From positions 124,001-188,000 of the forward strand of contig CAVVYJ010000003.1 in NCBI GenBank assembly GCA_963752495.1: a stretch of 64,000 nucleotides of DNA, read 5' to 3'. Below the pieces are notes generated by a model. The model ran no database searches, was not told the origin of the DNA, and saw only the letters and a list, made by a program, of their open reading frames with translations. The position numbers were made by a program, and so were the translations under genes. This document shows positions 7,831-15,585 of this stretch, one piece after another (position 1 is the stretch's first letter; every line of letters starts with the position of its first letter). This DNA is from CAVVYJ01 sp963752495 (GTDB lineage: Bacteria; Pseudomonadota; Gammaproteobacteria; Burkholderiales; Methylophilaceae).

Positions 7831-9708
7831 TTATAGGCTGAACACTGTCAATGCACCGCCGCCAGGAGCAGCGTTGTATTTAACTAGCTCTGCATAACCA
7901 CCAGCAGCACCAAGTGCGTCTGTTGGGTTTGTCAAGCCAAGGTTCATCGCAACGCCAGCCCAGCCACCGATACCTGATAGCACGCCAACGTGTTGTTTAC
8001 CTTTGTTACCGTATGTGAATGCATTACCAATCACGCCAGAACCTACTTGGAATTTCCAGAGTTCTTTACCTGATTGTGCATCAACAGCTTTGAACCAACG
8101 ATCCAAAGTACCGAAGAACACTAAGTTTGAAGCAGTTGTTAAAGCACCACCCCAAGCAGAGAATTTCTCTTTGTTGTACCAAACTTTTTTGTTGGTCATT
8201 GGATCATAAGCGCCGAAGCCACCCATTACGCCATCAGGACCAGCAAACATAGTCAAAGTAGCACCAACCCATGGTTGACCAGCAACATATTTAGACTCTA
8301 CTGGCTCGTATGTCATACATACGTGGTTCAATGGAGTGTAAATCAAACCAGTTTTTGGTGAGTATGCAGCTGGTTGTTGGTCTTTAGTACCCAATGCAGC
8401 TGGGCAAACGCCTTTAGCATTGTAGTCTTGGTGAGTTGAAGCTGTGCCCACTTTTTGTGGAACGCCAGTTTTCATGTCAACATGAGTTGCCCAGTTAACA
8501 AATGGGTGTACTTTTTCAGCAGCAACTAATTTACCGTTACCAGCTTGGAAAGTATATGCAAAACCGTTACGGTCATGGTGCCATGCGTATGTTTTGCCAC
8601 CTTTGTCGAACAAGATTACTTCGTTGATGCCATCATAATCCCACTCATCGTGTGGAGTCATTTGATAGCCCCATTTAGCCATACCTGAATCTAAATCACG
8701 TGCAAAAATAGTCATAGACCATTTGTTGTCGCCTGGACGTACGTCTGGGTTCCAAACAGATGGGTTACCTGTACCGTAGTACACTAAGTTTGTGCGTGCA
8801 TCATATGGCCACCAGCCCCATACAGAGCCACCACCATGTTGCCAACCATCTTTAACTGCTTGTGGTTTCAACCATGTACGTGTACCAAGTTCTTTTTCAC
8901 CGATTTTGATTTCGCCGGCTTTAAGCGCTTCGAAAGAACCGCCTTGTTTGTTACCGCCGTTGATGTCTTTGTAAACTGACAAAGCGCTGTACTCTGGTGT
9001 GTCAGCATTGAAGCCATCACCAATCAACATTTCAGCATCTGGGCCTGTTGAGTAAGCTTTCCATGCTAATGAACCATCTTTAGCATTGTATGCAGCGATA
9101 AAGCAACGTACGCCGAACTCAGCACCTGAGCAACCTGTTAACACTTTGTCTTTGATTACGTGTGGAGCGTTAGTGTTTGTTGCGCCAACTTTTGGATCAT
9201 TTACCAATGTTGACCAAACTTTAGCACCAGTTTTTGCATCTAAAGCAACTAAGTTACCATCATTTTGTTGCAAGTAGATTTTGCCATCGCCGAAACCAAG
9301 ACCACGGTTTACGTTATCGCAGCACAATACAGCTTGTACTGATGGGTCTTGTTTAGGGAAATATGACCAAACGATTTTTTGATTGTCGTTCAAATCTAAA
9401 GCATATACGTTGTTTGGGAATGCTGTATGTACATACATCATGTTACCAACAACTACTGGTGAACCTTCGTGACCACGGTTTACACCGGTTGCGAATGTCC
9501 AAGCAGCTTTAAGGTTTTTAACGTTACCTTTGTTAACTTGAGCTAATGCGCTGTAACCGTTGTTTGAGTGGTTGCCACGTGGGTGAGCCCAGTTGTTTGC
9601 ATTTTTGATTGCTGCTTCTTGGTCTGCAGCTGCTGATGCTACCATTGGCAATGCCAATGCTGCGCCTGCAACCAAGCCTAAAGCTAGTTTTAATTTATTA
9701 ACTTGCAT
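7831..9708 (-). CDS. xoxF: Lanthanide-dependent methanol dehydrogenase XoxF (PQQ)
   Basis: This periplasmic quinoprotein oxidises methanol using PQQ and a lanthanide ion. From the ATG at 9708 (ribosome-binding site GGAG) it is 625 residues with a signal peptide ending VASA. The longer frame to 9777 is rejected. Diagnostic features are the adjacent-cysteine disulfide C129-C130 (VLCCDN), the Trp-docking repeats of an eight-bladed propeller (such as GKELWKFQ), and the WDYDGINE motif. The two aspartates of that motif, near residues 357 and 359, supply the catalytic base and the extra lanthanide ligand; calcium enzymes (MxaF) have a smaller residue at the second position. No mxaF-type small subunit is nearby. 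Downstream genes encode XoxJ and XoxG. Confidence 0.97.
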   Translation of the reverse strand: MQVNKLKLALGLVAGAALALPMVASAAADQEAAIKNANNWAHPRGNHSNNGYSALAQVNKGNVKNLKAAWTFATGVNRGHEGSPVVVGNMMYVHTAFPNNVYALDLNDNQKIVWSYFPKQDPSVQAVLCCDNVNRGLGFGDGKIYLQQNDGNLVALDAKTGAKVWSTLVNDPKVGATNTNAPHVIKDKVLTGCSGAEFGVRCFIAAYNAKDGSLAWKAYSTGPDAEMLIGDGFNADTPEYSALSVYKDINGGNKQGGSFEALKAGEIKIGEKELGTRTWLKPQAVKDGWQHGGGSVWGWWPYDARTNLVYYGTGNPSVWNPDVRPGDNKWSMTIFARDLDSGMAKWGYQMTPHDEWDYDGINEVILFDKGGKTYAWHHDRNGFAYTFQAGNGKLVAAEKVHPFVNWATHVDMKTGVPQKVGTASTHQDYNAKGVCPAALGTKDQQPAAYSPKTGLIYTPLNHVCMTYEPVESKYVAGQPWVGATLTMFAGPDGVMGGFGAYDPMTNKKVWYNKEKFSAWGGALTTASNLVFFGTLDRWFKAVDAQSGKELWKFQVGSGVIGNAFTYGNKGKQHVGVLSGIGGWAGVAMNLGLTNPTDALGAAGGYAELVKYNAAPGGGALTVFSL

Positions 9709-9848
9709 ATTGATCTCCAAAGTTATATTACTAAGGGTTTTTAAATAAAGTACACTCAAACTTTGCGACTTAAACAATAAGGTTTAAATTATCGTCACTG
9801 CAACAAATTTAAAGGGTACTTTTCTACACATTTACATGTGAGAACTGC

Positions 9849-9877
9849 AATATAAAACAAGTTAATATGAATTGCAA
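9849..9877 (-). promoter_or_regulatory. Predicted sigma-70 promoter of xoxF
   Basis: On the minus strand TTGCAA (9877-9872) is followed after 17 bases by TATATT (9854-9849), placing transcription start near 9842 with a leader of about 130 bases. The surrounding 9709-9991 region is AT-rich, contains no gene, and also holds a weak AT-rich hairpin at about 9901-9918. The match is by eye only. Confidence 0.4.
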
Positions 9878-9991
9878 CACTTTAGTTACAATTTATTTAC
9901 AAATATTAAAAATATTTTTACGCCACACTTAGCACTAAAAAGTTAATATTAAAATATTCAATAAAATCAATTAGAAAGACGTTAATCAAGA

Positions 9992-10969
9992 ATGTGTCAA
10001 GTCGCTTACAATTTGTATCCAGAAATAGAACCTTATAATAAAAATTGGTTAAAAACGGGAGTTTCTCACGAAATTTATTATGAGGAATGCGGGAGCCCTG
10101 AAGGGGTTCCAGTAGTATTTTTGCATGGCGGCCCTGGCAGTGGCTGCAATCCCATGCAGCGGCGCTTTTTTGACCCAAAACATTATCGAATTGTTTTGCT
10201 GGACCAGCGCGGCTGTGGCAGAAGCAAACCGCAAGGCGAAGTAAAAGATAATACAACGGATGATTTAATTGCAGATATTGAGGCTTTAAGGCTGCATCTC
10301 AACATCACTAAATGGCATGTATTCGGCGGCTCTTGGGGCAGCACGCTTGCCTTGGCTTATGCGACAAAGCATGCAAGCCGTGTTATTTCGCTCATATTGC
10401 GCGGAATATTTTTAAGTCGCACATCTGAACTCAACTGGTTTTTGGGTGACGTTAAACATTTTTACCCTGAAGTTTGGCAAACATTAATTGACTATCTGCC
10501 AGAAGGTGAGCGTGACAATATACTAGCCGCATATGAAAAACGTATTTTTTCTGAAGATGCGAAAATCAACCAAGCTGCCGCGCTTCGCTGGAATGCGTTT
10601 GAAGGCGCAATTTTGCGATTAAAACCAGCGGAGAATAAAAGTGATGAGCCCACAAAAACAGCAATCGAGGCTACAGCAGCAAGTCAAATTGAAGTTGCAC
10701 GTGCGCGTGTACAGATACACTATATAAGGAATCACTGCTTTGTGGATGGCGATGCTTTATTAAAAGCTTCAGCAACACTTTCGCATATTCCCACCGTGAT
10801 CGTGCAAGGCAGATATGATATGGTATGTCCGCCACAGACCGCATGGTTATTGGCTCGCAGCATGCCTCATGCAGAGTTTGTGATGGTGCCAGATGCAGGC
10901 CACTCTGCAACGGAGCCTGGCATTACTGCAGCACTTGTAGCCGCTACAGAAAAATTTAAAAATTTGTAA
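9992..10969 (+). CDS. pip: Proline iminopeptidase
   Basis: This 325-residue alpha/beta hydrolase of peptidase family S33 releases N-terminal proline from peptides in the cytoplasm. The oxyanion motif HGGPGSGC, the DQRGCGRSKP segment and the nucleophile elbow GGSWGS (Ser114) are all typical of the bacterial monomeric enzyme. Asp276 (GRYDMVCP) and His304 (DAGHSA) complete the triad. Length and order match the family. The next gene starts four bases after the stop, suggesting one transcript with the YihY-like gene. Confidence 0.94.
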   Translation: MCQVAYNLYPEIEPYNKNWLKTGVSHEIYYEECGSPEGVPVVFLHGGPGSGCNPMQRRFFDPKHYRIVLLDQRGCGRSKPQGEVKDNTTDDLIADIEALRLHLNITKWHVFGGSWGSTLALAYATKHASRVISLILRGIFLSRTSELNWFLGDVKHFYPEVWQTLIDYLPEGERDNILAAYEKRIFSEDAKINQAAALRWNAFEGAILRLKPAENKSDEPTKTAIEATAASQIEVARARVQIHYIRNHCFVDGDALLKASATLSHIPTVIVQGRYDMVCPPQTAWLLARSMPHAEFVMVPDAGHSATEPGITAALVAATEKFKNL

Positions 10970-10973
10970 GTGT

Positions 10974-12272
10974 ATGGTCGACACGCAAAACAACTCTAAC
11001 TCCAAAGCATCCAAGCTTAAAAACTTGGCGCAACACCCCGCGCTGCATAAACCTCTTCAAGCCTATGCCAAGCAGGAATACGCCACTCCGTTACTTGTGT
11101 TGCGCGAGACGTTATCAGGCTTTGTGCGGCATAACGTAATGAGCTTGTCAGCGTCGCTTTCTTTTTATGCGTTGTTCGCACTGATTCCTTTAATGCTGTT
11201 GATGTTTTTTCTTTTGAGTCATTTGATTTTTTCTTCCGATTACGCGATCGTCAAGCTGGCGATTCTGACTGGCAACCTCATGCCGGAATTTAGCAGCAAA
11301 ATTATGGTAGAAGTCTACAACGCGACCCAAACCAAAGCCGCTTGGGGCGCTGTAGGTTTTTTAGTGCTACTTTGGGCGATTACGCCACTGGCAAGCGCAA
11401 TGCGTTCATCGTTTTATACAATCTCTTCAATGGTAGAAGCGCCTTCATTTATCAAACGAAAATTCAAAGACATGCTTTCAGTCGTTGGTATTTTGCTGCT
11501 GTTTTTTCTGTTCACATCGGCGGGCTTTGTCATCGAAAACGTCGTACGCTTTTTAGCAACTCATTTAGCCGAGTCTCAATTAAATGTAATTGGCGGCATC
11601 ATCACACTGATGGTGACAGCCGCGCTGATTGGTGTGTTCTATAAAATATTTTTTCCCATGCGCGTAGCCTTTGTGCACATTTTGCTCGGCGCCTTGTTAA
11701 CAGCATTACTTTGGCTATTCATGCGTCCTGCATTCGGGCTATTTTTATCGCTTAACCAAAACTATGGGGCTGTTTTTGGCAGCATGAAAAACATGTTCGT
11801 TTCCATTACTTGGCTATATCTTAACTTTGCGGTCTTTTTGCTTGGCTCCGAGCTCATCGCCACACTACGCAAAAAAGACGTGCTTTTGCTGAAAGGTTTG
11901 TTTGACAGCGCGCCAAATAAAGCCAACTACATCGAAACGCTCATGCAGCGCTATGGCGTGGTGCTACACAAAGGTGAATATGTATTTGAACGCGGCAACA
12001 CAGAGCGCAATCTTTATTATCTGGTTGAGGGCAAAGTGAACCTGACTCAAGGCGAAAAGGTCATGCGTGAGTTAAGTGCGGATGACTATTTTGGTGAAAT
12101 GGCAATACTCACTCAAAAGCCTACTACCAGCAATGCAATCGTCGCATCAGATGAAGCGCGCATCATCGTGATTTATGCTGAAAATATTGATACCATGCTC
12201 GCCGACGAACCGCGCGTAGCCATGCAAATTCTGAAGCAAATGGCAAGCAGAGTGCAAAATAGTTATAATTAA
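10974..12272 (+). CDS. YihY/BrkB-family membrane protein fused to a cyclic-nucleotide-binding domain
   Basis: The N-terminal ~310 residues form a YihY (formerly BrkB/RNase BN) integral-membrane domain with about six hydrophobic segments. It includes LSASLSFYALFALIPL and the late LYLNFAVFLLGSELIA. The C-terminal ~110 residues form a cNMP-binding beta roll of the CRP type (GEYVFERGN, YYLVEGKVNL, DYFGEMAILT). A phosphate-binding-cassette-like segment FGEMAI is present, but the canonical downstream Arg is not clearly in place (PTTSNAIVA). Cyclic-nucleotide binding is therefore uncertain. YihY function is unknown. The fusion suggests ligand-controlled membrane activity, which is an inference. Confidence 0.85.
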   Translation: MVDTQNNSNSKASKLKNLAQHPALHKPLQAYAKQEYATPLLVLRETLSGFVRHNVMSLSASLSFYALFALIPLMLLMFFLLSHLIFSSDYAIVKLAILTGNLMPEFSSKIMVEVYNATQTKAAWGAVGFLVLLWAITPLASAMRSSFYTISSMVEAPSFIKRKFKDMLSVVGILLLFFLFTSAGFVIENVVRFLATHLAESQLNVIGGIITLMVTAALIGVFYKIFFPMRVAFVHILLGALLTALLWLFMRPAFGLFLSLNQNYGAVFGSMKNMFVSITWLYLNFAVFLLGSELIATLRKKDVLLLKGLFDSAPNKANYIETLMQRYGVVLHKGEYVFERGNTERNLYYLVEGKVNLTQGEKVMRELSADDYFGEMAILTQKPTTSNAIVASDEARIIVIYAENIDTMLADEPRVAMQILKQMASRVQNSYN

Positions 12273-12277
12273 CCATT

Positions 12278-13792
12278 ATGGCAATATCATCGCAACCCAA
12301 TCAATTCGACGTTCAGCGCCTTATCCAATTGTTTAGTACAGGGCAGTATGTTGAGGCTGAAAATACCGCAAAAAAATTAATTTCAAAGCACCCTGATGCA
12401 TTTGTTCTGCACCACGTTTTGGCTCTGGCATTGGATGCCCAGCAGAAATATGCTGAATCCGTCACAAGCTATAAAAATGCCATCAAGTTACAACCCAATA
12501 TGGCCGACCTTCATTTCAATTTGGGAATCGCACTTGGTCATTTAGATAGGTTAGATGAAGCTGAAACCAGTTATAGAAAAGCCATTGCGCTTAACCATAA
12601 CTTTTTTGAGGCGCATGGCAATCTTGGCACGCTTTTGCAAAGACAAGGCAAACTGGAAGACGCCATTGCAAGCTATCAGACGGGTTTAAAAATTAACCCG
12701 CAGGATGCCCGCGGCTACTTTAACTTAGGTACAGCACTGCGCGATAATGGAATGCTTGCTGACGCCATTAAAAGCTACCTGAAAGCAATCGAACTTTTCC
12801 CTAACTATACTGACGCGCATAACAATTTAGGCGAAACCTTTCGCGACCAGGGCAATATGGATGCTGCTGTGAAATGCTATCAAACTGCGCTGGCATTGAA
12901 CCCGACACACGCCAACGCAAATTACAACATGGCAGAGTTTTTATATCTTGCTCAAAGATACGATGAAGCGATTCCCTATTTCGAACGCTCCCAACTTGAC
13001 GATTGGCAAGCGCGAAGTATGTACTGCTTATATAAAGCGGAGCATTTCGACGAATTTAAGTCGAAACTTGATGCGGTTGTCAAAACGACTGCGCACAACG
13101 CGCCATTCATCGCGACACTGTCTTCGCACTATGCCACCAATTTTGGCGTGGAAAATCCTTATAATTTCTGTAAAAACGGCTTTGATTTCGTTTACCAAAA
13201 TGCCATTCCGGAACTTGCTGAACCCAATAGCCCCTTGCTAAAACAACTGCTGGACGACATAAAAAATACTGATATTGCTGAACGCGCACAAGGCATGCTC
13301 TATAACGGCAAGCAATCAGCAGGTAATCTGTTTAAAAGACCAGAAACTTCTTTTAGAACTCTAGGCGAACTGGTCAGGCGCGAGTTTATGAATTACAAGA
13401 ATAAGTTTGCCGGCGCTGATTGCGAGCTGATTAAATCATTCCCCTCAACACTAGAGTTCACGAGCTCATGGTATGTCAGGATGCGACGCGGGGGCTATGT
13501 AGATAAACATATCCATGAAGTTGGCTGGATTAGCGGTGCCGTATACCTCGTTTTGCCAACTCGTGAAAACCCTACCGACGGCTGTTTTGAGTATGGCTTG
13601 CACGGCGACAATTACCCACAAAAGCACGATAATTTCCCTGTAGGTGTTGCTATACCAAGTGTTGGCGATATCGTACTTTTTCCATCCTCACTGTTTCACC
13701 GTACCATCCCTTTCAATTCCAACGAAGAGCGCATTTGCATAGCGTTTGACCTTAAGCCTACGGTAAATAACGGCGCAAAAAGTAATTATTAA
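12278..13792 (+). CDS. TPR-repeat protein with C-terminal 2OG-Fe(II) oxygenase-like domain
   Basis: The 504-residue protein starts with about six tetratricopeptide repeats (residues 10-240, for example the NLGIALGHLDRLDEAE and NLGTALRDNGMLADAI units). It ends with a region resembling the putative 2-oxoglutarate/Fe(II) oxygenase family (residues ~370-500). Candidate iron ligands are the histidines in KHIHEVGWISG and in SLFHRTIPF; the Arg in NEERICIAFDL could bind 2-oxoglutarate. No signal peptide is visible, so a cytoplasmic role is expected. The substrate is unknown. Proteins of this layout often occur near glycosylation or secretion genes. It follows the YihY-like gene by five bases. Confidence 0.8.
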   Translation: MAISSQPNQFDVQRLIQLFSTGQYVEAENTAKKLISKHPDAFVLHHVLALALDAQQKYAESVTSYKNAIKLQPNMADLHFNLGIALGHLDRLDEAETSYRKAIALNHNFFEAHGNLGTLLQRQGKLEDAIASYQTGLKINPQDARGYFNLGTALRDNGMLADAIKSYLKAIELFPNYTDAHNNLGETFRDQGNMDAAVKCYQTALALNPTHANANYNMAEFLYLAQRYDEAIPYFERSQLDDWQARSMYCLYKAEHFDEFKSKLDAVVKTTAHNAPFIATLSSHYATNFGVENPYNFCKNGFDFVYQNAIPELAEPNSPLLKQLLDDIKNTDIAERAQGMLYNGKQSAGNLFKRPETSFRTLGELVRREFMNYKNKFAGADCELIKSFPSTLEFTSSWYVRMRRGGYVDKHIHEVGWISGAVYLVLPTRENPTDGCFEYGLHGDNYPQKHDNFPVGVAIPSVGDIVLFPSSLFHRTIPFNSNEERICIAFDLKPTVNNGAKSNY

Positions 13793-14064
13793 TATTTACA
13801 TAATTGTGTCAAAATAAGTCATTAGTTGACGAAATTTGAGCGCTCGAATTTCAACACAAACAACAAAATGTTCAACTAAAAATTAGGTCTACATAGCAAC
13901 GCGCGCAATTTTATTTATAACTATTTGTTTTTATTAATAAAATTTATGTTGTTAAGTGATTAATTTTTTTCTTTATGCTTATTTTAATTTGGCTTAATTA
14001 TTGCTTAGTACTACCGTAATAATGTAAGTAGAAAAATAAGAACAAACTTATAGGACAATTAATA
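13793..14064 (+). promoter_or_regulatory. AT-rich leader region of the rpfG operon with a 22-base near-palindrome
   Basis: No gene is visible in this 272-base gap. At 13831-13852 the sequence GAAATTTGAGC is followed directly by its near-perfect inverted copy GCTCGAATTTC (one mismatch). No T run follows, so it looks more like a protein-binding site than a terminator. No convincing -35/-10 pair was found by eye; the AT-rich stretch 13990-14030 is the likeliest promoter area. Confidence 0.4.
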
Positions 14065-15135
14065 ATGATTGACGCAAGGTTATTCGAGGGGTGCTCTGTT
14101 TTGGTAGTTGATGATCAATCGACTAGCAGGACAATACTTTCACATGTCGTAAAAAGTATTAATCCAAAAACAAAAATTATTGAAAAAAATAATCCTGAAC
14201 AAGCTTTAGAGTGGGCAACTGAACATACTGCTGATTTGGTTTTTGTAGATTATGTGATGCCAGAAATGAACGGAGTAGATTTTGTGCGACTGCTTAAAAC
14301 ACTCCCAAATTATGAAGCTATTCCGGTAATCATGATTACGATTAAGAAAGATGCAGAAACGCGCTATGCAGCGCTTGATGCAGGAGTGGCCGACTTTTTA
14401 AGCAAGCCTGTAGATGTATATGAATGTACAGCGCGCAGCAGAAATTTGCTCACCATGCGCCAGCAGCATCTCGCCTTACAAAATAGAGGTGACCTGCTGG
14501 AAAATCTGGTTAAAGCGGCAACTACAGAGATTAAAACGCGTGAAAAAGAAACATTAATGCGCCTTGCACGTGCGGGGGAACACAAAGATTACGATACGGC
14601 AATGCACTTGCAGCGCATGTCGCTCTATAGCAGAGCACTTGCAGAGGCCATTGGATTGAGTGAAGAAGAGTCTGAAGTTATTGAACTCTCCGCACCATTG
14701 CACGATATTGGGAAAATTGGCATCCCCGATAGCATACTGCTCAAGAAAGAGCCGCTGGACGCACAAGAGCAATTGGTTATGCGAAACCATACGGTGATTG
14801 GCTATGAAATTTTACAAAACAGCCCATCCAAATATTTACAAATGGGTGGTGAAATCGCACTGGCGCACCATGAGCGCTACGATGGATTAGGCTACCCCTA
14901 CGGATTAAAGGGCAATGAAATACCGCTCTCTGCCCGCATTGTAGCCGTTGCAGACGTGTTGGACGCACTAACAAGTATCAGGCCATATAAAGATGCTTGG
15001 CCTATGGAGCAAGCATTTGAATATTTATTAAACGAAAGCGGAAAGCACTTTGACCCTGATTTGGTGACTACAATGATTTCCATTCGTACGACCATTGAAA
15101 AAATATGTGACGAACACGCTTCCGCTGTGCATTAA
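14065..15135 (+). CDS. rpfG: RpfG-like response regulator with HD-GYP c-di-GMP phosphodiesterase domain
   Basis: The N-terminal receiver domain (residues ~10-135) has phospho-acceptor Asp62 in VFVDYVMPEMNG. The C-terminal HD-GYP domain (residues ~165-345) has HD at 213-214 (LHDIGKIGIPDS), the HHERYDGLGYP segment and GYP at 276-278. All metal ligands expected of an active enzyme appear present. RpfG hydrolyses cyclic di-GMP when phosphorylated by RpfC in response to DSF. The rpfC-like kinase lies two genes downstream and the signal synthase rpfF is just beyond it, which fixes the assignment. The ATG follows a TAGGAC-type ribosome-binding site. Confidence 0.92.
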   Translation: MIDARLFEGCSVLVVDDQSTSRTILSHVVKSINPKTKIIEKNNPEQALEWATEHTADLVFVDYVMPEMNGVDFVRLLKTLPNYEAIPVIMITIKKDAETRYAALDAGVADFLSKPVDVYECTARSRNLLTMRQQHLALQNRGDLLENLVKAATTEIKTREKETLMRLARAGEHKDYDTAMHLQRMSLYSRALAEAIGLSEEESEVIELSAPLHDIGKIGIPDSILLKKEPLDAQEQLVMRNHTVIGYEILQNSPSKYLQMGGEIALAHHERYDGLGYPYGLKGNEIPLSARIVAVADVLDALTSIRPYKDAWPMEQAFEYLLNESGKHFDPDLVTTMISIRTTIEKICDEHASAVH

Positions 15136-15144
15136 GTAGTAGCC

Positions 15145-15585
15145 ATGAAAGTTAGCAATATTAGAAGTGCCTCAAAATTTAGGCAAACGGCGCTATTGAT
15201 AGATGATCAACCGACCGTCTTAGATATCCATGCCGCTATTTTGAAGTCACTTAAGCTTAATTTAAAGATAGTAACGATGACAGATCCGGTTGAGGCAATT
15301 AACTGGATGCAGAATAAACAGGTGGACTTGATTATTACTGATTTTAGAATGCACCAAATGAACGGGATGCAGTTTGTGGAAGCTATCAATAGCGCAAATG
15401 ATGGCCCACCCAAACCCATTATCGTTGTGACCGTCTTAAAAGACTTAAAGGTGCATCAAGAACTTATCGCTGCTGGCGCCTCTGCATGTTTGACTAAGCC
15501 TGTACAGGCAGATGAGCTGGCTAAAATAGCGCGTAACTTGCTTGAACAAAGCAAACTTTTATATAACCTAAATACGGTGAATTAA
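15145..15585 (+). CDS. Stand-alone receiver-domain response regulator
   Basis: The 146-residue protein consists of one CheY-like receiver domain with the acidic pair in LIDDQPT, phospho-acceptor Asp66 (IITDFRMHQMNG) and the conserved Lys in CLTKPVQ. There is no output domain. Its sequence resembles the receiver of the preceding rpfG-like gene (both begin with a VDDQST/IDDQPT segment), so duplication followed by loss of the HD-GYP part is plausible. It ends on the A of the start codon of the sensor kinase (TTAATGG, one base shared). By inference it could be a phosphate sink or a shuttle to another target within DSF signalling. Confidence 0.88.
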   Translation: MKVSNIRSASKFRQTALLIDDQPTVLDIHAAILKSLKLNLKIVTMTDPVEAINWMQNKQVDLIITDFRMHQMNGMQFVEAINSANDGPPKPIIVVTVLKDLKVHQELIAAGASACLTKPVQADELAKIARNLLEQSKLLYNLNTVN

